Assembly (NCBI GenBank): GCA_964636655.1
Contig: CAZWTK010000001.1
Coordinates: forward strand, 62,001-126,000
Length of the DNA: 64,000 nt
Source of the DNA: Fen-549 sp964636655
GTDB lineage: Bacteria; Actinomycetota; Thermoleophilia; Gaiellales; Gaiellaceae
Reading direction: 5' to 3'
Both the position numbers and the translations under genes were made by a program. The first letter of the stretch is position 1. Each line of letters begins with the position of its first letter. Positions 1-8,436 of this stretch are shown here, piece by piece. The notes below the pieces were generated by a model. The model made no database searches, was not told the origin of the DNA, and worked only from the letters and a program-made list of their open reading frames with translations.

Positions 1-197
1 TTGGGGGTGCGCCGCCCGAACGGCGGGTGCATCGCCCCTTCCCTCCTCTCAATCATCTGTGCGGGTCTCCCGCGTACGCCTTGCCGCTGGCCATCCTAGT
101 ATGAAGACGATCCGCGGGCGCCTTCCCATCAATCGCCGTGCGTTTCGTGCCTTTTCGACACCCGTCGGCGCGGATCACGTCGAATCGCGTCGGCGGC

Positions 198-1418
198 CTA
201 GTCCTTGTAGGGATCGAGCACGTCCTCGCCGGCCATCACCACGCCGATCGGCCTCAGTGTGTGCTCGACCTGGATGTTGGAGTGCTGGGCGAGCACGCCG
301 GCCAGGTCCTTGTAGACCTCCGGTGCCTCGTCCGCGCCGGCGCCCACTACGGTGATGCCGCGGCCCGAGAGCTCTCTTTTCACCTGCTCGAAGTCGACGA
401 GGGCCGTGGACTTGTCGCGGACTCGGCGCCTGAAGGTGTAGGTCGAGCCGTCCGGGCGCCTGCGCGTCCCTGTGACCTTCTTCCACTTCCCGGCGGCCTT
501 GGTGCGGGAGACGAGGCGGCCCGCGCCGTGCGGTGCCGATGCGAGCGCGCCGATGTCCTCCCCTGTGCCTCTGACGACCACGGAGATGTCGCCCATGCTG
601 CCGCCGATGAAGGCGGGCTCGTTCGTGAGCGGCGTCGCGCCCTTGCGCACGACGTAGAGACCGTTCTCCAGCCAGGCGAAGTTGTGGTGGCAGTGGACCG
701 ACTCCTGGGCGATCGGCCGGCCGAGAATGCGGAGGACCTGATCAATCACGAGGTCGCGGCCGGCGTAGGCGTATTCACCCGCCAGTTCCATCAGAGTGAC
801 GTAGAGGTCGCCCCGGGCGCTACCCACGTCGAGCACCGCCGGCTCTTCCGACTCCCTTGCGTGCCCCTTGAAGGGCTTGCCCGCGGCGAGGTTGATGAAG
901 CCCGAGGCGACTCGGTGGCCAAAGCCGCGCGAGCCGAAGTGGCAGGCGACCCAGAGCCGGCCCTCTTCGTCGGCGAGGAGATCGACGTAGTGGTTACCCG
1001 AGCCGACCGTCCCGAGCTGATCGCGGGCCAGCTTGTGCAGCGACGGGTCGAGCTCCCGGACGGCCTTCCAGCGCTCGTCTATCTCCAGCACCGGCGCCTC
1101 GACGGGCTCGGGATTCTTGCGCCCGAGTCCGAACGCGACGCGACGCTCGATCTCGCGCATGACCCGTTCCACCTCGATCTCCTCGGCGCGGATGTCGGTG
1201 CGGACCGCCTTGTTTCCGCAGGCGATGTCGAATCCGACTCCCGAAGGGGAGATCGCGCCTTTGTAGGCGACCACCCCGCCGATCGGCATCGAGTAGCCGA
1301 GGTGATTGTCGGCCATCAACGCGCCGGCCACGGCCCGATCGTCGGCCAGACAGGTCTCGATCTGGCGCAGAGCACCCTCGTCCGGGTCTCCGAAAACCGC
1401 TCTCAGTTTCTCGTTCAC
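198..1418 (-). CDS. rtcB: RtcB-family RNA-splicing ligase
   Basis: A 406-residue RtcB-family protein. Characterised members ligate RNA ends (2',3'-cyclic phosphate or 3'-phosphate to 5'-OH) using GTP and Mn2+, through a guanylylated histidine. The family signatures appear in order: MADNHLGYSMPIGGVVA (about residues 35-51), GVGFDIACGNKA with the metal-binding Asp and Cys (61-72), GSGNHYVDL, HFGSRGFGHRVA, VHCHHNFA and SAPHGAGRLVSRTKA, whose His is the expected guanylylation site. Length is a little short for bacterial RtcB (400-480), but no motif is missing. The gene stands alone, with no archease or RtcR beside it, so its in vivo substrate (tRNA or rRNA repair) cannot be read from context. Confidence 0.93.
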   Translation of the reverse strand: MNEKLRAVFGDPDEGALRQIETCLADDRAVAGALMADNHLGYSMPIGGVVAYKGAISPSGVGFDIACGNKAVRTDIRAEEIEVERVMREIERRVAFGLGRKNPEPVEAPVLEIDERWKAVRELDPSLHKLARDQLGTVGSGNHYVDLLADEEGRLWVACHFGSRGFGHRVASGFINLAAGKPFKGHARESEEPAVLDVGSARGDLYVTLMELAGEYAYAGRDLVIDQVLRILGRPIAQESVHCHHNFAWLENGLYVVRKGATPLTNEPAFIGGSMGDISVVVRGTGEDIGALASAPHGAGRLVSRTKAAGKWKKVTGTRRRPDGSTYTFRRRVRDKSTALVDFEQVKRELSGRGITVVGAGADEAPEVYKDLAGVLAQHSNIQVEHTLRPIGVVMAGEDVLDPYKD

Positions 1419-1772
1419 GGCGGCTCCCCCTAGCGTCTGCCTACCTGTTAGGTTGCCACGACCGGGCGGGTTGCGGAGGCTGCGAGCACTGAACTGTCCG
1501 GGCCGACAGCGCAGCGAACGGGCGGCTCACTACGACCATAACTCGACCGGCCGAGCCGGGACGGCGGCACGCGGGCGATCGAATCGAGCGTGGGCAGCTT
1601 CTCCACCGAGCTGATGCACAAAAGCGCGCCGGCGCAGCCGGAGACGATGGGCGGGGCTGTTCGGCGAGCCGACTAATTCTTGCCGAGCTCGTGCGAACGC
1701 TCGATTGTTCTCGCACCAAGCGAACGTCGGCCTTTGGTCTCCACTGCCCAGGAGTGCCCTGCTCGCGGTCGC
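1419..1772. other. Intergenic stretch with no recognisable gene
   Basis: Reading frames here on both strands are low-complexity Arg/Ser/Pro translations typical of non-coding high-GC DNA. I see no RNA gene or convincing terminator. Together with the remnant at 2.2-2.5 kb this makes about 1.1 kb of mostly decayed sequence between rtcB and the stress-protein gene. Confidence 0.5.
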
Positions 1773-1985
1773 TCAGGCGGCGGGCTGAGGCGAACAGCTC
1801 AGATGACGCCTGACCAGCGCATGGGAGAGCTCGTGCTGACGGTGCGCAATCTCGAGCCTATTGCGCTCGAGCAACTCCCGAGACGAGCAGGCCTCACGGA
1901 GTCGTTGTCGCTCGCAGGCGAGCAACACCAGTTGTCGTTGTAGCTCCTCCGGGCTTGCCGGCGATGCCACATAACCGGACCGCAT
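1773..1985 (-). CDS. Small charged helical protein, unknown function
   Basis: A 70-residue frame whose centre (residues 12-58) is rich in Leu, Glu, Arg and Gln with heptad-like spacing, for example ELQRQLVLLACERQRLRE and LERNRLEIAHRQHELSHALV. It is probably a short helical hairpin or coiled coil. A good Shine-Dalgarno (AGAGGAG) lies just upstream of the ATG. The composition is much less random than neighbouring frames, which is why I call it coding. I do not recognise a named family. It lies in an otherwise gene-poor stretch, so a spurious frame remains possible. Confidence 0.45.
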   Translation of the reverse strand: MRSGYVASPASPEELQRQLVLLACERQRLREACSSRELLERNRLEIAHRQHELSHALVRRHLSCSPQPAA

Positions 1986-2210
1986 CCGACTCCTCTCGTG
2001 AGCGGCGCCGCACCCGCCGCTGTCGCCGCTGATACTCCAACCGCTTCACTCATCTTCGCTGAACGGCGAAAAGAGCGAAATCCGAGAAATCCACAGGCTT
2101 TCGGGCCAATCAAAGCCAACGAATACGAGGTACTGCGCTGACGAAACCGAGGCGCTCAGCCTCCGATCGGCGATCAATACGTAGTTTCGACTCCAGTTGA
2201 GGTCGAACTT

Positions 2211-2470
2211 CTACCGCCCGTTCCAGGAAAAGCGCTGGTAGTTCTCGAGCGAGTGCCGGTAACCGCCCCAATGCCGGCCGACCGCCGCGAAGGCGTGCAC
2301 GACCTTGTCGCCCGAGTGGATCACCCCTTTCTTCCACTTGCTGAGGTCGGTGTAGACGCGCCCGCCCGGCGGCGAGACGACACCCCCCTGGAACCTCGGG
2401 ATTCTCGAGCGGATTGATGTCGATCGCCCGGCCGTAGGCGTACTCCGACCAGGCGCTCGGAGATGAACTT
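2211..2470 (-). pseudogene. Remnant of an M15-type (D-Ala-D-Ala carboxypeptidase-like) peptidase
   Basis: The minus strand reads SAWSEYAYGRAIDINPLENP and then, after a one-base shift in a six-G run (2382-2387), SPPGGRVYTDLSKWKKG, HSGDKVVHAFAAVG, HWGGYRHSLENYQRFSWNGR and stop. These blocks match the C-terminal half of M15-family peptidases, where the usual forms are SQHAYGRAIDINP, WGGDW and DYQHF. The fragment is frameshifted and 5'-truncated by the divergent stress-protein gene. It has lost the metal-ligand His of SQHAYG (here SEYAYG) and the His of the final motif (here YQRF). This is a decayed gene rather than only a sequencing error. Confidence 0.7.
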
Positions 2471-2539
2471 GCTCGCCAACCGCCTCCGAGAGAGACTCCG
2501 TATAGAAGTGAAAACCCTCCAGCGAGAAGGAGGCGCAGG

Positions 2540-3001
2540 ATGATCGTCGTCGGCGTGGACGGCTCGGAGTGCTCGCACTCGGCGCTCAGGTTCGCCCTCG
2601 AGGAGGCTCGCACCCGCAAGGCCAAGCTGCGCGTTGTCGTCGTCTGGCACGTGCCGCTGGCCGCCTACGGAGCCGGCTGGGCTCCTCCGCCGCCGCACCT
2701 GTCCGAGGACGCCGATGCGGCGGCGAAGGAGGTGCTGGCCGAGGCGCTCCGGATAGCGAAGGAGGACGGAGGCCGCGTAGAGATCGAGCCGATTGCGCGC
2801 GAGGGCCAGCCCGCGAACGTGCTGGTCGAGGAGTCTCGAGCGGCCGAGCTGCTGGTGGTCGGCTCGCGTGGCCGCGGCGGTTTCCGCGAGTTGATGCTGG
2901 GCTCGGTCAGCCACCAGTGCGCTCTGCACGCCCGCTGCCCGGTCGCGATCGTGCGCGCCGGGCGCGAGTTCGCGTCCGAGCCGGAGCCGGCCGCTGAATA
3001 G
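2540..3001 (+). CDS. Universal stress protein (UspA domain)
   Basis: A 153-residue single-domain Usp protein of the nucleotide-binding alpha/beta fold. The N-terminus MIVVGVDGSECS carries the conserved Asp. The C-terminal half has the ATP-binding pattern G-x2-G-x9-G-S in VGSRGRGGFRELMLGSVS (about residues 114-131), so the ATP-binding subtype is likely. A clear AGAAGGAGG ribosome site precedes the ATG. The last 15 residues form a short acidic tail. It stands alone between a peptidase remnant and an oppositely oriented aldo/keto reductase gene. A second Usp at 4.9-5.3 kb is only distantly similar. Confidence 0.9.
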   Translation: MIVVGVDGSECSHSALRFALEEARTRKAKLRVVVVWHVPLAAYGAGWAPPPPHLSEDADAAAKEVLAEALRIAKEDGGRVEIEPIAREGQPANVLVEESRAAELLVVGSRGRGGFRELMLGSVSHQCALHARCPVAIVRAGREFASEPEPAAE

Positions 3002-3021
3002 GTCCTCGGGCTAGAGCGCGC

Positions 3022-3987
3022 TCAGTGGTACCACTGGTGCACCCAGCGGTGCGGGCGCAAGAGCTCGACCTGCTCGGTGGGCAGTGGCCCGGCGTCGCTG
3101 ACCGCGGCGTTCGCCTCGACGTGCTCAAGCGAGCGCATGCCGACGATGACGGTCGAGACGGCGTCGGGAACCAGACAGAAGCGAAGCGCGGCCCGCGGTA
3201 GCTCGTCGACCTCGATACCGAGGTCGGCGGCGATCTGCTGCACGTGCTCCCAGACCTGCTCCTTGCGGTCGCCGGAGAAGTAGTCGTTGCGGAAGTCGCC
3301 CTCGGCGAAGACGGTGTCGGGGCGCACCTTGCCGGTCAGCGCGCCCTCGTCGAGCGGAACGCGAACGATGACGCCGACGTCCTGGCGCTCGCAGGCCGGG
3401 AAGAGATCGTCGTCCGCGGCCTGGTCGAAGACGTTGTAGATCACCTGCACGGTGTCGACCAGCCCGCTCTCGACCAGCTTCTGAGCCGAGCCGGCCTCGG
3501 CGTCGTTGAGCGAGACGCCGAAGAAGCGGATCTTGCCGTCGCGCTTCAGCTGTTCGATTCCCTCCAGCCAGCTGCCCTGATCGACCCAGCTGTCCGACCA
3601 GACGTGGAACTGCTGCACGTCGATCACTTCTACGTCGAGGTTGCGCAGGCTCTGCTCGGTGCGCTCGACCACGTGCTTGGCCGAGAAGGCAGCGTCGGCG
3701 GGCGTCGTGTACTTGGCCGGCCACTCCCAGTTGGCGGGGTTGATCTTGGTGGCCACGATCACCTCGGGGTGCTCGCGCTTGATCTTTCCCACCAGCTCTT
3801 CGCTGTGACCGGAGCCGTAGACGATCGCGGTGTCGATGAAGTTGACACCCAGCTCGATAGCCCGGCGCATGGCCGCCAGCGAGACCTCGTCCACGGCGCC
3901 CTTCCAGGCATCCGCGCCTATGCCCCAGGCTCCGAAACCAATCTCGGAGACTTCCAGCCCCGTCCGGCCTAGTTTGCGATAGCGCAC
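3022..3987 (-). CDS. Aldo/keto reductase
   Basis: A 321-residue NADPH-dependent aldo/keto reductase of TIM-barrel fold. It starts with MRYRKLGRTGLEVSEIGFG. The catalytic tetrad is visible: Asp and Tyr in DTAIVYGSG (about 52-60), Lys in ATKINPA and His in QQFHVWSDSW. The C-terminal cofactor region contains STVIVGMRSLEHVEANAA. It is full length for the family and most resembles the bacterial branch often annotated as predicted oxidoreductases. The substrate is unknown. It is a single gene, with about 200 bp of non-coding sequence before the macrodomain gene that reads the other way. Confidence 0.9.
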   Translation of the reverse strand: MRYRKLGRTGLEVSEIGFGAWGIGADAWKGAVDEVSLAAMRRAIELGVNFIDTAIVYGSGHSEELVGKIKREHPEVIVATKINPANWEWPAKYTTPADAAFSAKHVVERTEQSLRNLDVEVIDVQQFHVWSDSWVDQGSWLEGIEQLKRDGKIRFFGVSLNDAEAGSAQKLVESGLVDTVQVIYNVFDQAADDDLFPACERQDVGVIVRVPLDEGALTGKVRPDTVFAEGDFRNDYFSGDRKEQVWEHVQQIAADLGIEVDELPRAALRFCLVPDAVSTVIVGMRSLEHVEANAAVSDAGPLPTEQVELLRPHRWVHQWYH

Positions 3988-4205
3988 GACGTAAGCCTAC
4001 AAAAACGTTGCGCCAAGAGCGCCGACTCCGCAATCGCTCCATCTGCACCTCGTTGCCCGATCGCTCGCCACGCTCGACGGGTGGGTGGATCTGGCGGGGC
4101 AGCGAGGCAACGATAAAAGGCGGGCGTCGAAGGAAACCGGGTTGAGGGACGCGAAGACCGGCTCGAGCTCAATCGATCGCCTTAGTGCACTATTCGCCAG
4201 AAGAT

Positions 4206-4757
4206 ATGGAGACTGACTCGGCACCATATAGCGGATATGAGCGAATCGAGTTGACGCTTGGCGACATCACGCGCGAGCACGTCGACGCGATCGTCAACGC
4301 CGCCAACGCCGAACTGCGCGGCGGCGGCGGAGTGGACGGGGCGATCCATCGAACCGGCGGGCCCGAGATCATGGCCGAGTGCCGCAAGATCGGCCACTGC
4401 GCGCCGGGCGAGGTTGTGATCACCGGCGCCGGCAGGCTCCCGGCGCGCTTCGTCATCCATGCGGTTGGGCCCGTCTGGCAGGGCGGCGGCGCCGACGAGG
4501 ACCTGCTCCTGGCCTCCTGCCACGAGCGGGCGCTCGAGCTGGCGCGTGAGCACGGCTGTCGCACCGTCGCCTTCCCCGCAATCTCCACGGGCGCCTACGG
4601 CTACCCGGCGCAGCTGGCCGCGCCGATCGCCCTGGCCGCGACGAACGACGCGCTCATACGTCTGCCGCTGATCGAGAAGGTGCGCTTCGTCTTCGTCGAC
4701 GAGGTGTTGCGCGGCATCTACGAGCAGGCGCTGGCACGGTTGAAGAGGGGCGCCTAG
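4206..4757 (+). CDS. Macrodomain protein (O-acetyl-ADP-ribose deacetylase-like)
   Basis: A single macrodomain of about 183 residues. Signatures: LTLGDITREHVDAIVNAANA (ADP-ribose adenine pocket), GGGGVDGAIHRTGG (pyrophosphate loop), FVIHAVGPVW and FPAISTGAYGYP. This layout matches the bacterial MacroD/YmdB type, which removes ADP-ribose or acetyl from ADP-ribose adducts. I chose the ATG at 4206 because the family normally begins a few residues before the GDIT strand. A GTG at 4185 is in frame, and neither start has a strong ribosome site. No ADP-ribosyltransferase lies nearby, so a general hydrolase role is more likely than a toxin-antitoxin role. Confidence 0.9.
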   Translation: METDSAPYSGYERIELTLGDITREHVDAIVNAANAELRGGGGVDGAIHRTGGPEIMAECRKIGHCAPGEVVITGAGRLPARFVIHAVGPVWQGGGADEDLLLASCHERALELAREHGCRTVAFPAISTGAYGYPAQLAAPIALAATNDALIRLPLIEKVRFVFVDEVLRGIYEQALARLKRGA

Positions 4758-4909
4758 GGCCCGGCGAAAGTGCGCTCTCCCGGAGGGGGATACAACGGAG
4801 CGGCTGTGGAACAACTGCTCGACTTACGACACACGCGTCCGTTGACAGATTTGGTGTCAAGCGATCCGCTGTGTCGAGACTTCGCCTTCTATCCAACAGG
4901 AGGACGCCG

Positions 4910-5332
4910 TTAGGGCGCCTTCTCTTCCTTGACGATCAGCACGGGCCGATCGGTCTCGCTGAGCACGCCCTGCGAGATGCTGCCCAGGAACATGCCCGAG
5001 AGCTTGCCGAGCCCGCGCGAGCCGACGACGATGATGTCGGCGCCACGCAGCCGCGCGGCATCGACGATCTCGCGCGCGGCGTTGCCCTCGACGATCTCGG
5101 CCTCGGCATCGACGCCCGCCTCCACCGCTTTGGCCAGTGCGCGGTCGAGCAGAGCATGCGACTCGTCGGTCTCCTCGCTCAGCGCGCCCGGGCGAGAGCG
5201 GGAGGGGTCTACCTCGGGCTGGACGTGCAGAAAGACCAGACGGGCGCCTGTGGCGACAGCCAGGCTGACCCCCTCGTCCTCGGCCCGCTGCCCGCAGGCC
5301 GAGCCGTCGGTCGCCACCAAGATCGTTTGCAT
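4910..5332 (-). CDS. Universal stress protein (UspA domain)
   Basis: A 140-residue Usp protein beginning MQTILVATDGSACGQRAEDE, with the G-x2-G-x9-G-S nucleotide loop in VGSRGLGKLSGMFLGSIS (about 104-121) and a C-terminal PVLIVKEE strand. It probably binds ATP. It is encoded downstream of era on the same strand with an 83-bp gap, so it may be read through from era or have its own promoter. It shares only the family fold with the Usp at 2.5 kb and is not a recent duplicate. Confidence 0.9.
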   Translation of the reverse strand: MQTILVATDGSACGQRAEDEGVSLAVATGARLVFLHVQPEVDPSRSRPGALSEETDESHALLDRALAKAVEAGVDAEAEIVEGNAAREIVDAARLRGADIIVVGSRGLGKLSGMFLGSISQGVLSETDRPVLIVKEEKAP

Positions 5333-5415
5333 GCCCAGCGCTCCTTTCCCGAGAGCTCGAATCTACAGCACCCTGCCCGATTCAAACAAGGTCGAGTGCT
5401 TCATGTGGAACGGGG

Positions 5416-6276
5416 CTAGATTCCCAGTCGCTCCAGCGTCGCCTGGTCGCGACGCCAGCGCGGCTCGACCTTGACCTTGAGGTCGAGAAAGACTCGGTGC
5501 CCGATCAATTGCTCGACCTCGGGCCGCGCCCGTACGCCGATCTCCTTGACCATCCGTCCGGCCCGTCCGACCAGGATCTGCTTCTGCGAGTCGGTCTCGA
5601 CCATGATGCGGGCTCTGATCACCCGCTCGGTGATCTCCTCCACCTCCACCGAAAGCGAGTGCGGAACTTCGTCGCGGGTCAGAGCAAGCGCCTTCTCGCG
5701 AACCAGCTCGGCCAGGCGCAGCTCGAGCGGCATGTCGGTGATGACGTCACGCGGGAAGTAGGCAACTCCCTCGGGAAGCAGCCCGAGCAGCTCGTCGCGC
5801 AAATCGGATACGCCGTCGCCGGTCTTGGCGCTGATCGGGTGCAGAGCGTGGAAGTCGCCGAGCTCGGCGGCGGTCTTCATCTGCGAGGCGATGTGGCCCG
5901 GCTTCTGCTGATCGACCTTGTTCAACACGATCACCACCGGCACGCCGAGCGCGAACACACGCTGGGCGATGAAGCGGTCGCCGGCGCCGATTCTCTCCTG
6001 CGACGAGAGCACGAGCACGACGGCGTCCGCGTCTTCGAACGAGCTGGAGACCGTGCGCTGCATGCGCTCGGTCAGGGGGTCGAGCGGGCGCTGGAAGCCG
6101 GGCATGTCGACCAGCACGAGCTGATAATCCTCCCCGTTGGCGACCCCGAAGATGCGCCGCCTCGTCGTTTGCGGCTTGTCCGAGACGATCGCGACCTTGC
6201 CGCCGCAAAGCGCGTTGACGAGCGTGGACTTACCCACGTTGGGACGCCCGGCGACAGCGATGAACCCGCTTTTCAC
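5416..6276 (-). CDS. era: GTPase Era
   Basis: A 286-residue Era protein, a GTPase plus KH RNA-binding protein needed for 16S rRNA maturation. G1 is GRPNVGKS (10-17), G3 is DMPG (57-60, in place of the usual DTPG), G4 is NKVD (119-122) and G5 is around ISAKTGDG. The C-terminal KH domain includes ILVGRAGRMVKEIG. Its position after ybeY and dgkA is the classical order (phoH-ybeY-dgkA-era). It starts 17 bases after the stop of the upstream gene, suggesting cotranscription. Confidence 0.96.
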   Translation of the reverse strand: MKSGFIAVAGRPNVGKSTLVNALCGGKVAIVSDKPQTTRRRIFGVANGEDYQLVLVDMPGFQRPLDPLTERMQRTVSSSFEDADAVVLVLSSQERIGAGDRFIAQRVFALGVPVVIVLNKVDQQKPGHIASQMKTAAELGDFHALHPISAKTGDGVSDLRDELLGLLPEGVAYFPRDVITDMPLELRLAELVREKALALTRDEVPHSLSVEVEEITERVIRARIMVETDSQKQILVGRAGRMVKEIGVRARPEVEQLIGHRVFLDLKVKVEPRWRRDQATLERLGI

Positions 6277-6292
6277 GGCACCCTGCTCGGGC

Positions 6293-7012
6293 TCACGTGA
6301 ACACCTGGAAGAAGGCGAGCATCACCAGAGCGCCTAGAACGGCGCCGTAGGCGACCTCCAGCGCGGAGTGGAAACCGGCCTCGATGCGCGTCTGCGCCAC
6401 CAGTACCGCCATCACTAGCGCCAGCGACGAGATCAAGAAGCGGTGCTGACCGTTGGAGACCAGAGAGGTAACCGCCATCCAGGCTGCGAAGGCAATAGCG
6501 GCATGGCCGGAAGGCAGGCCGCCGCGAAGCGGCGTTCCTCGATGGGTCAGCGCCTTGGTCGCAATCACGATCATCGTCGTGATCATCAGCGCAACCAGTG
6601 TCAGATATACGGGTGCCCGCTCAACTCGGTCAACCAGGTTTGTGCTCGGCTGGGCGATGCGATCTTCGAAGATGAGAAAGCCGACCGCGGCGGCGGTGAC
6701 GGTCGAGATGAGGACGGCGCCGGCAGCCATATCCTTGGCCAGCTTGGCCATCGGGTCGAAGCTCGTGGTCGCGACGTCGATCGCGGCCTCCAGCGCGCTG
6801 TTGATCATCTCGGTGATCAGCACGAAGGCGATCACCAGGATGATCGCGATCAACTCGATCCGTTTCACGCCGATGGCGATCGCGGCGATCATCACCGCGA
6901 CCGCGATGAGCAGGTGGATGCGCATGTTGCGCTGTGTCCGGACGGCGTGAATGACCCCTTGGAAGGCGAAGTTGAAGCTGTCGATGAGCGAGATGCGCGA
7001 GCGAGGGCTCAT
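6293..7012 (-). CDS. Fused diacylglycerol/undecaprenol kinase and PAP2 phosphatase
   Basis: About 239 residues. The N-terminal half is a DgkA-type integral membrane kinase: the NFAFQGVIHAVRTQRNMRIH motif, three hydrophobic helices, and EMINSALEAAIDV with catalytic and metal acidic residues, then KLAKDMAAGAVLI. The C-terminal half is a PAP2 phosphatase: KALTHRGTPLRGGLPSGHAA with the catalytic PSGH, and RIEAGFHSALEVAYG with the second His. The start at 7012 overlaps the ybeY stop as ATGA, so I reject upstream starts. Gram-positive DgkA proteins are usually undecaprenol kinases and PAP2 proteins often dephosphorylate undecaprenyl pyrophosphate. A role in lipid-carrier recycling is therefore inferred. 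Confidence 0.85.
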   Translation of the reverse strand: MSPRSRISLIDSFNFAFQGVIHAVRTQRNMRIHLLIAVAVMIAAIAIGVKRIELIAIILVIAFVLITEMINSALEAAIDVATTSFDPMAKLAKDMAAGAVLISTVTAAAVGFLIFEDRIAQPSTNLVDRVERAPVYLTLVALMITTMIVIATKALTHRGTPLRGGLPSGHAAIAFAAWMAVTSLVSNGQHRFLISSLALVMAVLVAQTRIEAGFHSALEVAYGAVLGALVMLAFFQVFT

Positions 7013-7398
7013 AGCAGTGCGTAGCGGTCTTCCCGCTCCTCCATCTCGGGCCCGTGCTCGTAGCCGAGCAGGTGTAAGAGTCCATGCGCGAGCGGCCGGC
7101 GCCACTCGGTCCCCACCACTTCCGGACAGATGACGACGTCGCCGAGCTGGCGCGGAAGCCCGTCCGGCAGGTCGCCCAGTTCGTCGATCGGGAAGGAGAG
7201 CACGTCGGTTACCTCATCGATCGCCAGATGCTCGCGCTTGAGCGCGCGGATCTCCTCGCCCACCACGAAGCCGAGCCCTAGCTCGCCCTCCGAGACGCCC
7301 TCCGCTTCTAGCAGCGCCCGGGCGAGCGCGGCGGCCGCCTGCTTGTCGATCACGGCGCCGCTTCTGTTGTCGATCTCTATCTCGACCATCGCATGCAC
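7009..7398 (-). CDS. ybeY: Endoribonuclease YbeY
   Basis: About 129 residues, the rRNA-processing metallo-endoribonuclease family. The zinc motif HGLLHLLGYEH (about residues 104-114) carries the three conserved His, and TDVLSFPID plus GDVVICPE are typical upstream elements. The frame opens with a GTG at 7398 directly after the phoH stop. An in-frame ATG at 7389 is an equally good start. The 3' end overlaps the kinase/PAP2 gene by four bases. It sits in the conserved phoH-ybeY-dgkA-era block. Confidence 0.94.
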   Translation of the reverse strand: MHAMVEIEIDNRSGAVIDKQAAAALARALLEAEGVSEGELGLGFVVGEEIRALKREHLAIDEVTDVLSFPIDELGDLPDGLPRQLGDVVICPEVVGTEWRRPLAHGLLHLLGYEHGPEMEEREDRYALL

Positions 7399-7400
7399 AA

Positions 7401-8360
7401 CTAGCGGCGCCGCTCGGCGCCGGTCGCCTCGACGTGGCGCTTATAGGCCTCGACGATTCGCTGCACCAGCTTGTGGCGGACGACGTCCTCGTGGCCGAAG
7501 TGGACGAAGGCGATGCCGTCGATGTCGGCCAGGATCTGCTGCACCTGGATCAGGCCCGAAGCCTGCTCCTTGGGCAGGTCGACCTGGGTGATGTCGCCGG
7601 TGACGACGACACGCGAGCCAAAGCCGAGCCTGGTCAGGAACATCTGCATCTGCTCGGGGGTGGTGTTCTGGGCCTCGTCGAGGATGATGAACGAGTCGTT
7701 GAGCGTGCGCCCGCGCATGAAGGCGAGCGGCGCGACCTCGATCGTGCCGCACTCGATATAGGCCGAGAGCCGCTCGGGGTCGAGCATGTCGTAGAGGGCG
7801 TCGAAGAGAGGGCGCAGGTAGGGGTCGACCTTGGCCAGGAGGTCGCCGGGAAGGAAGCCGAGCCTCTCGCCGGCCTCGACCGCCGGGCGGGTGAGGATGA
7901 TGCGCCCGACCTGCCCCTCCGTGAGCGCCGCGACGGCCAGCGCCATCGCCAGGTAGGTCTTGCCGGTGCCCGCGGGACCGATGCCGAAGGTGACCGTACG
8001 AGAGCGGATGGCATCGACGTAGCGCTTCTGATTGACAGTCTTGGGTGTGATCTTCTTGCCACGATGGCGCCAGACGACCTCCTCGAACACCTCGCGCACG
8101 TCCTCGGCCTGGTCGAGAGCCCCCAGCACCGCGTCTACCGAGCTCGGCCCGACCTCCTGGCCGTCTTCGACCAGGCCGACGATCTCCTCGACGACGCTGC
8201 GCGCCCGCGCGACGTCGCCCTTCCCGCCTTCGAACGTGAGCCGGTTGCCGCGCAGCCTGATCGTGCAACCGAGGCGCTCGCGCAGAGCCTCCAGCACGCT
8301 GTCAGAGACGGCGGCGAGCTCGGCCGCAGCTTCGTTGGAGATCGTCAGTACGTCCTTCAT
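7401..8360 (-). CDS. phoH: PhoH-family ATPase/helicase
   Basis: A 319-residue PhoH-like protein. A short N-terminal KH-like region (1-70) precedes the P-loop ATPase: GIGPAGTGKTYLAMALAV (Walker A), IILDEAQNTTPEQMQMFLTR (Walker B) and VVTGDITQVDLP (sensor). I chose the ATG at 8360 because it gives the normal family N-terminus; the longer frame begins in non-homologous sequence near a palindromic repeat. It is the first gene of phoH-ybeY-dgkA-era. The family is linked to RNA metabolism and stress, but the precise bacterial role is unsettled. Confidence 0.94.
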   Translation of the reverse strand: MKDVLTISNEAAAELAAVSDSVLEALRERLGCTIRLRGNRLTFEGGKGDVARARSVVEEIVGLVEDGQEVGPSSVDAVLGALDQAEDVREVFEEVVWRHRGKKITPKTVNQKRYVDAIRSRTVTFGIGPAGTGKTYLAMALAVAALTEGQVGRIILTRPAVEAGERLGFLPGDLLAKVDPYLRPLFDALYDMLDPERLSAYIECGTIEVAPLAFMRGRTLNDSFIILDEAQNTTPEQMQMFLTRLGFGSRVVVTGDITQVDLPKEQASGLIQVQQILADIDGIAFVHFGHEDVVRHKLVQRIVEAYKRHVEATGAERRR

Positions 8361-8436
8361 CCGGAGTTCAGTGTAGGCGCTGGGCCCGGGCTCCGTTCCT
8401 ACCGGGGCGCCTCTCCTGTCCCCAACCGCCACGTCC

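Noticed and set aside
138..1433. Long plus-strand frame opposite rtcB
   Set aside because: It is antisense to a clear RtcB with all motifs. Its translation is compositionally a complement shadow, which is common in high-GC DNA.
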